A DNA stretch of 45,685 nucleotides from Burkholderia ambifaria (GTDB taxonomy: Bacteria; Pseudomonadota; Gammaproteobacteria; Burkholderiales; Burkholderiaceae), in the NCBI RefSeq assembly GCF_001443045.1, contig NZ_LKPJ01000003.1:174736-220420 (forward strand), in the 5' to 3' direction. Below, piece after piece: positions 9,631 through 17,462 of this stretch. Made by a program: the position numbers and the translations under genes. How positions within the stretch are numbered: position 1 is the stretch's first letter; every line of letters begins with the position of its first letter. The notes under the pieces are model-generated. The model made no database searches. It was not told where the DNA came from and saw nothing but the letters and a program-made list of their open reading frames with translations.

Positions 9631-11271
9631 TCACTTCGGCAGCGCGGGGATCATCCACGTCAGCACGTGCTGCTGCAGAAACACGAGCACGCCGAGCAGC
9701 AGCGTGAGGATCACGCTGTGCCAGAAGGTGCGCGCGAACACGACACCTTCCTGCCCCTTCAGGTCGGTCGTCGACACGCCCGTCGCGATGTTCTGCGGCG
9801 AGATCATCTTGCCCATCACGCCGCCCGACGAATTGGTCGCGGCCATCAGCACCGGATCGAGGCCGAGCTGCCTGGCGGCGACGACCTGCAGGTTGCCGAA
9901 CAGCGCATTGCCGGACGTGTCGCTGCCGGACAGGAACACCGCGATCCAGCCGAGCGACGCCGACACGAGCGGGAACAGCGCACCGGTCGACGCGACGCCG
10001 GTGCCGAGCGTGTAGCTGATCCCCGAGTAGTTCAGCAGGTAGGCGAGCCCGACGATCATCATCACCGTGACGATCGCGATCCACGTCTGCCGCCACGTCT
10101 TGACCACGCATTCGAAGAACGCGCCGACGCCGGTGCGCGTCAGCACGGCCGTGATGATCGCCGAGATCAGGATCGCGGTGCCGGTGCCGAGCGGCTGGAA
10201 GTCCCAGATCGCCGCATATGGCTTGTGGTACAGCGACACGAACACCGTGTTGTGCAGGCCCGGCCACTGGATCTTCACGTCGCCGATCGCCGCGATGTTC
10301 GCGTGCACCCAGACGATCACGACCACCGACACGACGATCCACGGCAGCCAGCCGCCAAAGCCCGCGCGCGCGGCGCCGGCCGTGGCGGGCACGCTGCGCG
10401 CGAGCGCATATTGCGGATCGGGCTGGGGCTTCCATACCTGCAGGAAGCCGATCGTGACGATCAGCGACGTGAGCGACGACAGCACATCGGTGAGCTGGTA
10501 GCCGAGGAAGTTCGACGTGACGAACTGGGCGATCGCGAAGCTGGCACCCGACACGAGCAGCGCGGGCCACAGCTTCGAAATCGAGCGCAGGCCGCCGTAT
10601 GCGCCGACCACGTAGAACGGCAGCAGCAGCGCGAAGAACGGCAGTTGCCGGCCGACCATCGCGCCGAGCGTCGCGGGCGGCAGCGACGTGACCGCACCGA
10701 GCACGGTGATCGGCACGCCGAGCGCGCCGAACGCGACCGGTGCCGTATTGAACAGCAGCGTGTAGGTGAGCGCTTCGAGTGCGGGGAAGCCGAGTGCGAT
10801 CAGCAGCGCGCTGGTGATCGCGACCGGCGTGCCGAAGCCGGAGATCCCTTCGAGCAGACAGCCGAACGAGAACGCGACGACGAGCAGCACGAGGCGGCGG
10901 TCGTCGGGCAGGTTGTCGAGCATCCATTGCCGGAACTGGTCGAAGCGGCCCGACTTCACCGCAATGTTGTACAGCAGCAGCGCGTTGAACACGATCCACA
11001 TCACCGGCACGACCGCGAGCGCCATGCCGGCGCCGACCGCGTTGAACGCGAGGCCGGCCGGCATGCCCCAGGCGCCGATCGCGACTGCGAGGCCAGCGAC
11101 GAGCCCGGCCAGCGACGCTTGCCACGCCGGCCGGCGCAGCACGCCGAGCGCGATCAGTGCGACCGCGATCGGGATCACGGCGACGAGGAACGACAGGAAC
11201 AGCGAGTTGGCGACGGGCGTCAACGGCTGCGCGAACAGGATGCCGGGCGGCAGGGTTGCGGTGGGATTCAT
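9631..11271 (-). CDS. lldP: L-lactate permease (LldP/LctP family)
   Basis: A 546-residue inner-membrane transporter of the lactate permease family, importing L-lactate (often also D-lactate or glycolate) with protons. Long hydrophobic helices run through the whole chain. Family stretches are seen, such as LEGISGFGTPVAIT (about 141-154) and GSDTSGNALFGNLQ with TNSSGGVMGKMISPQ in the C-terminal third. The length matches the E. coli protein. It stands alone: no lldD or lldR is adjacent, so its control probably lies in its own 5' region. That region is unusual, because seven 49-bp hairpin repeats begin 20 bases upstream of the ATG. Confidence 0.93.
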   Translation of the reverse strand: MNPTATLPPGILFAQPLTPVANSLFLSFLVAVIPIAVALIALGVLRRPAWQASLAGLVAGLAVAIGAWGMPAGLAFNAVGAGMALAVVPVMWIVFNALLLYNIAVKSGRFDQFRQWMLDNLPDDRRLVLLVVAFSFGCLLEGISGFGTPVAITSALLIALGFPALEALTYTLLFNTAPVAFGALGVPITVLGAVTSLPPATLGAMVGRQLPFFALLLPFYVVGAYGGLRSISKLWPALLVSGASFAIAQFVTSNFLGYQLTDVLSSLTSLIVTIGFLQVWKPQPDPQYALARSVPATAGAARAGFGGWLPWIVVSVVVIVWVHANIAAIGDVKIQWPGLHNTVFVSLYHKPYAAIWDFQPLGTGTAILISAIITAVLTRTGVGAFFECVVKTWRQTWIAIVTVMMIVGLAYLLNYSGISYTLGTGVASTGALFPLVSASLGWIAVFLSGSDTSGNALFGNLQVVAARQLGLDPVLMAATNSSGGVMGKMISPQNIATGVSTTDLKGQEGVVFARTFWHSVILTLLLGVLVFLQQHVLTWMIPALPK

Positions 11272-11291
11272 CGTGTCTCGTGTCTCCGTGT

Positions 11292-11634
11292 CGACCGGAG
11301 TTAGCGCTTTAGCGCTTGCTCCGGTCCCATGCTTCGCGGTCGACCGGAGTTAGCCCTTTAGCGCTTGCTCCGGTTCCATGCTTCGCGGTCGACCGGAGTT
11401 AGCCCTTTAGCGCTTGCTCCGGTTCCATGCTTCGCGGTCGACCGGAGTTAGCCCTTTAGCGCTTGCTCCGGTTCCATGCTTCGCGGTCGACCGGAGTTAG
11501 CCCTTTAGCGCTTGCTCCGGTCCCATGCTTCGCGGTCGACCGGAGTTAGCCCTTTAGCGCTTGCTCCGGTCCCATGCTTCGCGGTCGACCGGAGTTGGCC
11601 CTTTAGCGCTTGCTCCGGTTCCATGCTTCGCCTT
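11292..11634. repeat. Seven tandem 49-bp hairpin-forming repeats in the lldP 5' region
   Basis: Units start at 11292, 11341, 11390, 11439, 11488, 11537 and 11586, exactly 49 bp apart, and differ at only a few bases. Each begins CGACCGGAG and contains the complementary CTCCGGT, so each can fold. In the first unit an 8-bp outer stem (GACCGGAG/CTCCGGTC), a 2x2 internal loop and a 5-bp inner stem (AGCGC/GCGCT) cap a TTTA loop. Units 2-7 carry one inner mismatch (AGCCC). Units 2, 3, 4 and 7 read GGTTCC where 1, 5 and 6 read GGTCCC, weakening one outer pair to G.U in RNA. If lldP transcription starts upstream, its leader carries all seven hairpins. Confidence 0.95.
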
Positions 11635-12037
11635 CGACTGAAGCGAACGCCCTGACGCCTGCGCATGCCCCGGTCCCGTATCAAACGTGTGTTCCACGGC
11701 GGCGACGATCATCCATCCAACGCTTGTGCATGCAACCATGCCGCAGCGCCGACCGATCGGTCGCTTAAAAGAGGTTAGGAGGCACATCGCGCTTTCACAA
11801 GGAGGGCAAGCCCCATACGCGTGGCGCCGATACACGGCATCCGCGGCACGCTGAACGGCGGCTAACGGCCCGCTGACGCGCGCGCCAGCAAGCCGGCGGC
11901 GCAATGTTGCTCAGTCGACAAAGGTGACTGACGGCGAGCGGGGTGTTTCGTTTGGCATCCGAAGCCTAGACTGGCTGCATCGATTCCGCCCGCGCCGGAA
12001 AACGGCACGGCTCCGGAGACCTCACGGAGCAAACACG
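11635..12037. other. Intergenic region between lldP repeats and the DUF4148 gene, with one palindrome
   Basis: No gene is supported here. A perfect 14-bp palindrome, CGACCGATCGGTCG, lies at 11750-11763 and could be a regulator site for lldP (to the left) or the DUF4148 gene (to the right). An AGGAGG-like run at about 11777 and a second GGAGG at 11801 are not followed by convincing reading frames. Confidence 0.4.
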
Positions 12038-12349
12038 ATGAAAACCATGAAACTTGCCGCCTGCGCGTTACTGCTGATCGGCTCGGCTGTCGCCGCCCAG
12101 GCCCAGGCCGCGTCGGCGCTGACGCGTGCGCAAGTTCGCCAGGAACTCGCGGAACTGCAGGCAGCCGGCTACCGGCCGAGTCTCGCCAGCAGTCCCGACT
12201 TTCCGCAAAACATGCAGGAGATCATGCAGCGCGCCGCGCAGGCGCGCGGCGACGCGGCCGGCTACGGCCGAGACGGCCATGCGAACGTGGAATCGGGGAA
12301 GCCGGCGCTGCCGCACGGGGTCGATCGCGACACGTACGCGCATCACTGA
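12038..12349 (+). CDS. Small periplasmic DUF4148 protein
   Basis: A 103-residue exported protein. The signal peptide is residues 1 to about 24 (basic start, hydrophobic core, AQAQA cleavage region). The mature part has the DUF4148 pattern, RAQVRQELAELQAAGY followed by a Pro- and Asp-containing segment and a conserved QRAAQAR-like helix. The family is widespread in Burkholderiales, often in many copies per genome, and its role is unknown. The ATG at 12038 follows GGAG with good spacing, so the longer frame from 11924 is rejected. It is monocistronic. Confidence 0.8.
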   Translation: MKTMKLAACALLLIGSAVAAQAQAASALTRAQVRQELAELQAAGYRPSLASSPDFPQNMQEIMQRAAQARGDAAGYGRDGHANVESGKPALPHGVDRDTYAHH

Positions 12350-12442
12350 AGCGGACGAAACCGGGCCGGGCGCGTAAATACGCGACCACCCGCCGGCGGC
12401 CTGCCCGCCGCGCGACGCGCAGCGGGCAGCGGGCAGCTGCCA

Positions 12443-14056
12443 TTACACGCTGAAGCGGTTCAGCGTGTATGCACGATAGGCCGCGACGAATGCGTCAAAT
12501 GATCCGGCCTCCTTCGCTTCCAGCTCGGCCTGCTCGGCCAGCGACTTTGCCGCGAGCGCCTGCTCGGTGCGCATCGTCTCCGCCGACGGCGGATTCGCGC
12601 GGAAGTGCGCGGCATGCGCTTCGCTGTGCGCGCGCGCGAACGCGAGGAACGACTGCCCGTTCTCGCGCATCTCGCGCAGCACGCGCGCCGACGGCGTGCG
12701 CTCCGGATCGGCGAGCTTCTCGCGCTGCGCGGCGATCGCACGCGTATGCTCGTCGCCGCCGCGAATCTCGTCGAGACGGCGCCCGATTGTTTCGATGTCG
12801 GTCATCAACTCGTCGGCCCATGCCTGCAGCGTGACCGGCTGGCCGTCGCGCATCAGCGTGAGCCCCGGCTTGCGCCCGTCCATCGTCACGCTGCCGAAGT
12901 TCGCATTCGCTTCCTTGTATGCGTCGCAATCGAGCACGGGACTCTCGTCGAGCGCACACGCGAGCAGGAATGCGTCGATGAAGCGGGCGGTATCGAGCGC
13001 GATGCCGGTCGGCTCGAACGGATCGATGTCGAGGCAACGCACTTCGATGTACTGCACGCCGCGCGACGCAAGCGCATGAAGCGGACGCTCGCCCGAATAC
13101 GTGACGCGCTTCGGCCGGATCGTCGAGTAGAACTCGTTCTCGATCTGCAGCACGTTCGTGTTGATCTGGATCCACTCGCCGTCGCGATGCGTGCCGATCG
13201 CCTCGTACGGCGGATACGGCTCGCTCACGGCCTTCGACAGCGCGTCGAGATAGCCGGGCAGCGTGTTGTAGTCGACTTGCAGCGCGGCCTGCGCGGTCGT
13301 GTTCGAGTAACCGAGGTCGCTCATCCGCAAGCTCGTCGCATAGGGCCGGTACAGCGTATCGGCGTCGAACGTGTCGAGCTTGTGCGGCTTGCCGCGCAGG
13401 AATTTCGCGTCGAGCGCGGGCGACGCGCCGAACAGGTACATCAGCAGCCAGCTGCGGCGGCGGAAGTTGCGAACCTGCGCGAGATAGCGCTCCGACTGAT
13501 AGTCGACGAGCGTGGCCGTCGAGCCTTCGTCCGCATGCAAGCGCCGCCACACTTCCTCGTGCAGCGAATAGTTGTAGTGGATGCCGGCAATGCACTGCAT
13601 CGTGCGACCGTAGCGATACGCGAGGCCACGGCGGTACACCGTCTTCAGGCGGCCGATATTCGACGTGCCGTAATCGGCGATCGGGATTTCATCGTCGGCC
13701 GGCAGCAGGCCCGGCATCGAGTCGTTCCACAGCATCTCGTCGCCGAGCGACGCATACACGTAGCGGTGCAGATCGTCGAGACGTTCGAGCGTGAGCGACG
13801 CGTCGGCTTCCGCCGGCGTGATCAGTTCGATCAGCGCTTCGGAATAGTCGGTCGTCAATGACGGGTGCGTGAGGGCCGAACCGAGCGCGCGCGGATGCGG
13901 CGTAAACGCGATCATCCCGTCGCGCGTCACGCGCAGGCTTTCCTTTTCGATGCCGCGCAGGCCGTCGGGCAGATGCTGCCGCGTCGGGCCCGAGCTCAGC
14001 GCTTCGAGACGATTCAGCAGCAGTTCGGACTGGCGGTGAGTCATGGTGTTCGACAT
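12443..14056 (-). CDS. gshA: Glutamate--cysteine ligase GshA
   Basis: A 537-residue cytosolic enzyme for the first step of glutathione synthesis, ATP-dependent joining of L-glutamate and L-cysteine. The protein resembles the gammaproteobacterial GshA type (E. coli 518 residues). The start of the conserved region, GIEKESLRVT, gives the metal/glutamate-binding acidic residues. Further conserved stretches are SLGDEMLWNDSMP, IAGIHYNYS and YIEVRCLDIDPF. The ATG at 14056 (MSNTMTHRQ) is preferred to the in-frame ATG at 14095; the ATG at 14044 is also possible, and none has a strong ribosome-binding site. It is monocistronic, and a hairpin overlaps its stop. Confidence 0.93.
   Translation of the reverse strand: MSNTMTHRQSELLLNRLEALSSGPTRQHLPDGLRGIEKESLRVTRDGMIAFTPHPRALGSALTHPSLTTDYSEALIELITPAEADASLTLERLDDLHRYVYASLGDEMLWNDSMPGLLPADDEIPIADYGTSNIGRLKTVYRRGLAYRYGRTMQCIAGIHYNYSLHEEVWRRLHADEGSTATLVDYQSERYLAQVRNFRRRSWLLMYLFGASPALDAKFLRGKPHKLDTFDADTLYRPYATSLRMSDLGYSNTTAQAALQVDYNTLPGYLDALSKAVSEPYPPYEAIGTHRDGEWIQINTNVLQIENEFYSTIRPKRVTYSGERPLHALASRGVQYIEVRCLDIDPFEPTGIALDTARFIDAFLLACALDESPVLDCDAYKEANANFGSVTMDGRKPGLTLMRDGQPVTLQAWADELMTDIETIGRRLDEIRGGDEHTRAIAAQREKLADPERTPSARVLREMRENGQSFLAFARAHSEAHAAHFRANPPSAETMRTEQALAAKSLAEQAELEAKEAGSFDAFVAAYRAYTLNRFSV
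12444..12469. other. Perfect inverted repeat covering the gshA stop codon
   Basis: TACACGCTGAA (12444-12454) and TTCAGCGTGTA (12459-12469) are perfect 11-bp complements around a 4-base loop, and the repeat spans the last codons and stop of gshA. It has no T-run, so it is not a classical terminator. It could protect the mRNA 3' end or pause ribosomes. Confidence 0.6.
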
Positions 14057-14535
14057 GGAGACGCAAGTGCGTGACGGCCGCGCGCAGAACGCCACGCGCG
14101 GCCGGCTGGATTATTGGTCGCTTCGTTGGTAGCGGGCACTTTAACATCTCGCCGAAACACGCGCTTGAGGTGGCTCAGGGCGGTGCGCGACGGCCGCCGC
14201 TGGCCGCCGGGCGGACCGATGGCGACGATCGCCGCGCGCGCGGCCGACCGCCGTCGGCACCGACGAACGCGGCGAACACGCGCAATTCGTCGGAAGGAAC
14301 GCGAACGGTGCGCGAAGCGGCGCCGACAGGTGCAACCCGCTTAGCCGAACCGGCCATACGATACGGTCGAGGCTTGGTCGACCTCACATCAGGGGCAACA
14401 GGCACAGGAGCGGTTCGATCGCCGCCCGGCGTCGCAACCATGAGGAGGACCGACCGATCGCCGCCGGGCCCGTGCCCGCCGCAGGTTGCATCGCGGTCTT
14501 GCCCGGCCGCACCCGCCGGCCGGCCGCTGCGACCA
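14057..14535. other. GC-rich intergenic region without a supported gene
   Basis: Reading frames here are open on both strands only because of high GC content, and their conceptual products are Arg/Ala/Gly-rich without domains. Repeated pieces such as GACCGATCG and CGCCGCCGG occur, but no clear promoter, terminator or RNA gene. It lies between the starts of gshA and the end of alkA. Confidence 0.5.
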
Positions 14536-15510
14536 TCACCCGCCGCGCGCGCCGCCGGCCCGGTCCGCCACGTCGTTCCACAGATGAAGCGCCGCATACG
14601 CGCGCCACGGCCGCCAGTCTTCGGTACGCCGCTTCTGGCTCGCGAGCCGGTCGAGCGACGGATCGCGCGCGGTAATCGACTGCATCAGCACGAGATCGGA
14701 CGCCGGCCACGCGTCGGGGTCGCGCCACGCACGCATCGCGATGTATTCGACGGTCCACGGGCCGATGCCGGGCAGATCGAGCCACGCGCGGCGCAATGTT
14801 TCGAGGTCGGCCTGCGCAGGATCGAGCGGCACGTGGCCGGCCGCCACCGCGCGCGCCATGCCTGTCAGCGCCGCGGCCCGCTTGCCGGGCATCCCGATCT
14901 TCTCCAGATCGCATGCGGCAAGCGCATCCGGTGTCGGGAAACGCCAGGCGGGCGCGCCGTCCGACGCCGGCATGCCGTCGTCGTGCACCACCCGCTCGCC
15001 AGCCCGCTGGACGAGCCGGCCGACGATCGTCGTTGCCGCCTTCACGCTCACCTGCTGGCCGACGATCGCGCGCACCGCGAGCTCGAATCCCGACCAGGCG
15101 CCCGGTACGCGCAGCCCCGGCGCCGCTTCCACGAGCGGCGCGAACCACGGATCACGCGCGAGCCCGCCGCCGATCGCGGCCGGATCGGCGCCGAGATCGA
15201 ACATCGACGCGACGCGGTGCGCGAATGCATCGTCGACACGGCGCGCGGCCGCCCCTTCGACCGTCGCGATCAGGCAATGCCGACGCGGATGCTTCGTGAC
15301 GGTGAGCCGGCCCGCATCGCCGTACAGATCGACGATGCGGCGATACACACCATCGACGACCTGTTCGACACCCGGAATCGCACGTCCGCTGAAGAAGCGC
15401 AGCACGCGCGCCCAGTCGTACGGCGCCTTGAAGCGCAGTTCCATCTGCGCGGACGGCGGCACCTGGCCGCCGTCCGCGATCGACGTAATGGTGGTGGTTT
15501 CGATGCTCAA
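14536..15510 (-). CDS. alkA: DNA-3-methyladenine glycosylase II (AlkA)
   Basis: A 324-residue base-excision glycosylase that removes alkylated purines such as 3-methyladenine. An N-terminal AlkA-type domain (ELRFKAPYDWARVLRFF, from about 24) precedes the HhH-GPD fold: helix-hairpin-helix LPGIGPWTVEY (246-256) and catalytic Asp D272 in ASDLVL, corresponding to D238 of the E. coli enzyme. The predicted start is a TTG at 15510 that overlaps the ada stop (TTGA), with GGAGG about 10 bases upstream inside ada. An ATG at 15444 is a shorter alternative that would match the E. coli N-terminus. It forms a two-gene alkylation-repair operon with ada. Confidence 0.9.
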   Translation of the reverse strand: MSIETTTITSIADGGQVPPSAQMELRFKAPYDWARVLRFFSGRAIPGVEQVVDGVYRRIVDLYGDAGRLTVTKHPRRHCLIATVEGAAARRVDDAFAHRVASMFDLGADPAAIGGGLARDPWFAPLVEAAPGLRVPGAWSGFELAVRAIVGQQVSVKAATTIVGRLVQRAGERVVHDDGMPASDGAPAWRFPTPDALAACDLEKIGMPGKRAAALTGMARAVAAGHVPLDPAQADLETLRRAWLDLPGIGPWTVEYIAMRAWRDPDAWPASDLVLMQSITARDPSLDRLASQKRRTEDWRPWRAYAALHLWNDVADRAGGARGG

Positions 15511-16598
15511 ACTGCGTTGCCCTCCGCAACGGCTTCGGTTTCATCGTCGCGCACATGGCGCGCCTCGGACGCGAGCAGCGTCGCCTTGCGGCGCACGCCC
15601 CAGCGATATCCTGCCAGCGCGCCGCCCTTCTGCACGACACGGTGGCACGGAATCGCGAGCGCGACCGGGTTCGATGCGCAGGCCGATGCGACGGCGCGCA
15701 CCGCACGCGGAGCGCCGAGCGCCTCGGCGATCTCCGAGTAGCTGCGCGTCTCGCCGTACGGGATGTGCGTCAGCGCTTCCCAGACGCGCTGCTGGAACGC
15801 GGTCGGCGCGATGTCGAGCGGCAGGTCGAACGCGTGCCGCGTGCCGTCCAGGTATGCGCGGATCTGCGCGATGAACGGCGCGAGCCGCGACGACGCTTCG
15901 ACCAGCTCGGCGCGCGCGAACGCGTCCTTCAGCTCGCCGACGAGCGACGCCGGTTCGTCGCCAAACGCGATCCGGCAGATGCCCTGTTCGGTCGCGGCGA
16001 CGAGCACCGTGCCGAGCGGCGTCGACGCGGTCGCAAAGTCGATCCGCAAGCCGGCGCCCTGGCGACGGAACGCAGACGGTGCCATCCCCAGTTCGCGCGG
16101 CACCGATGCGTAGAGCCGCGACGGCGAATTGAAGCCGGCGTCGACGGCCGCTTGCGTGACAGGCTGCCCGCTTTGCAACGCCTCGCGCAGCGCGGCGCCG
16201 CGCTGCGCGGCCTGATACTGCCGCGGCGACACGCCGACCACGCGCTTGAACAGCCGCTGCAGGTGGAACGGACTCACGTGCACGGCGTCGCTCAGCTGCT
16301 GCAGCGTGAGCCGCTCCGGATGCGCGTCGAGCACCGCGCACGCGCGATTGACGATTTCGAGTTCGCGCGGCAGCCCTTCCGGCTGGCAGCGCTTGCATGG
16401 GCGGAAGCCAGCCGCGCGCGCGGCGGCCGGATCGGCGAAGAAGGACACATGCTCGCGCCGCGGCAGCCGCGACGCGCAGCTCGGGCGGCAGAACACGCCG
16501 GTCGTGCGCACCGCATAGAAGAACGCGCCGTCCGCATGCGGATCGCGGGCGGTCACGGCGCCCCAGCGGGCATCGTCGGTCGGATAGGCGGTTTTCAT
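15507..16598 (-). CDS. ada: Bifunctional methyltransferase/transcriptional activator Ada
   Basis: A 363-residue adaptive-response protein. The N-terminal zinc domain has the four Cys ligands C37, C41, C68 and C71, the first being the methylphosphotriester acceptor. An AraC-type helix-turn-helix follows (about 85-180, with QQLSDAVHVSPFHLQRLFKR). The C-terminal O6-methylguanine methyltransferase domain carries the acceptor Cys C318 in IPCHRVV. Positions match E. coli Ada within one to three residues. The ATG at 16598 is preceded by GAGG. Methylated Ada would activate its own ada-alkA operon; an inverted repeat just upstream is a candidate site. All key residues are present. Confidence 0.95.
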   Translation of the reverse strand: MKTAYPTDDARWGAVTARDPHADGAFFYAVRTTGVFCRPSCASRLPRREHVSFFADPAAARAAGFRPCKRCQPEGLPRELEIVNRACAVLDAHPERLTLQQLSDAVHVSPFHLQRLFKRVVGVSPRQYQAAQRGAALREALQSGQPVTQAAVDAGFNSPSRLYASVPRELGMAPSAFRRQGAGLRIDFATASTPLGTVLVAATEQGICRIAFGDEPASLVGELKDAFARAELVEASSRLAPFIAQIRAYLDGTRHAFDLPLDIAPTAFQQRVWEALTHIPYGETRSYSEIAEALGAPRAVRAVASACASNPVALAIPCHRVVQKGGALAGYRWGVRRKATLLASEARHVRDDETEAVAEGNAV

Positions 16599-16613
16599 CT
16601 GAACCTCGCACTC

Positions 16614-16640
16614 TCTAGTGTAGATGGTGCCTACTCTAGA
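16614..16640. promoter_or_regulatory. Inverted repeat upstream of ada, candidate operator
   Basis: TCTAGTGTAG (16614-16623) and CTACTCTAGA (16631-16640) are 9/10 complementary with a 7-base spacer, 15 bases upstream of the ada start. The symmetry suggests a dimeric regulator. Ada itself usually binds asymmetric A/B boxes, so another regulator is possible. Confidence 0.45.
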
Positions 16641-16850
16641 CATCGGCCTGGGCCGTCGCGCCCTGAATCTTGCTCTGTGATTCGCGCCGACGAAATCGGG
16701 GGCGCATCGCAATCGATCGATCGGACGAAAAGCCGCGCGAGCGCTGCTTCGGCGCCGCCTTTGTCACGCTTTTGTCATTGCCCCGTCATCATTTTGCTGC
16801 AGTGCAGCTGCGACAAATCGCCGTCCTGACCATTTTTTACACTCGGAATA

Positions 16851-16879
16851 TTGCAACGCACCATCGCCGTGTGTATAGT
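16851..16879 (+). promoter_or_regulatory. Predicted sigma-70 promoter of the small RNA
   Basis: TTGCAA (16851-16856), a 17-base spacer and TATAGT (16874-16879) with TG just before the -10. Transcription would begin at about 16886, directly before the C-rich motifs. Confidence 0.65.
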
Positions 16880-16885
16880 TGGAAC

Positions 16886-16953
16886 TGTCTCCTCCATGTC
16901 TCCTCCTGATATGGATTAAGCCCGTTCCGCTTTGCGTGAACGGGCTTTTTTTC
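16886..16953 (+). ncRNA. Putative small RNA with two anti-Shine-Dalgarno motifs
   Basis: A promoter at 16851-16879 and a strong intrinsic terminator at 16918-16953 frame a transcript of about 65-68 bases with no reading frame. Its 5' part is an 11-base direct repeat, TGTCTCCTCC at 16886-16895 and again at 16897-16906. CUCCUCC is complementary to strong Shine-Dalgarno sequences, so the RNA could pair with many mRNA leaders or compete for ribosome binding. Similar C-rich motifs occur in known bacterial small RNAs, and a toxic small RNA family is described from Betaproteobacteria; membership is not tested here. Alternatively this is an attenuated leader of the VOC gene at 17039. Confidence 0.6.
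16918..16953 (+). terminator. Intrinsic terminator of the small RNA
   Basis: AAGCCCGTTC (16918-16927) and GAACGGGCTT (16938-16947) form a perfect 10-bp stem with a 10-base loop, followed by a run of T. Confidence 0.85.
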
Positions 16954-17038
16954 GTCCGTCGACCGTGGCGCTTTCCGGCATCCGCTGCCGGCGCGGTCTA
17001 CACTCGGTGCACGCCATCCGCGAAGGAGTGCACCGCTC

Positions 17039-17452
17039 ATGAAACCGACCATCCGCGCGATCGATCACATCGTGCTGCGCGTGACCGACATGGCTGCGAT
17101 GACGCGCTTTTACTGCGATGCCGTCGGCTGCCACGTGGAGAAGGAACAGCCCGACCTGGGCCTCGTGCAGTTGCGCGCCGGCGACGCGCTGATCGACCTG
17201 CTATCGGTCGGCGGCCCCATCGACCGTCCCGACAGCGGCCCGCCCGGCACCGGCCGCAATCTCGATCATCTATGCCTGCGCGTCGAGCCGTTCGACCCCG
17301 ACGCGCTGATTGCGCATTTCGCCGCGCATGGCGCGCGCCCCGGCGCCCCCGCCGAACGCTACGGCGCCGGCGGCTACGGGCCGTCGATCTATCTGTTCGA
17401 TCCCGAAGGGAACATGCTGGAATTCAAGGGGCCGCCCGCCGCGATCGGCTGA
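17039..17452 (+). CDS. VOC family protein (glyoxalase/dioxygenase fold)
   Basis: A 137-residue single-domain vicinal-oxygen-chelate protein. The first strand carries H10 in AIDHIVLRV, the middle has a second His in NLDHLCLRV, and E128 in GNMLEFKG closes the second module. These are the usual metal-ligand positions. Families with this fold include glyoxalase I, extradiol dioxygenases and fosfomycin-resistance enzymes; the sequence alone does not give the substrate. The ATG at 17039 follows GAAGGAG. It may be transcribed by readthrough of the small-RNA terminator upstream or from its own weak promoter. It converges with yaeQ. Confidence 0.8.
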   Translation: MKPTIRAIDHIVLRVTDMAAMTRFYCDAVGCHVEKEQPDLGLVQLRAGDALIDLLSVGGPIDRPDSGPPGTGRNLDHLCLRVEPFDPDALIAHFAAHGARPGAPAERYGAGGYGPSIYLFDPEGNMLEFKGPPAAIG

Positions 17453-17462
17453 GCGCCGGCCG

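Noticed and set aside
11292..11634. CRISPR array
   Set aside because: The whole 49-bp unit is repeated, with no variable spacers and no cas genes nearby. It is a simple tandem array of hairpins.
14057..14597. Small protein genes between gshA and alkA
   Set aside because: Frames are open on several strands at once with Ala/Arg/Gly-rich products and no ribosome-binding site of note.
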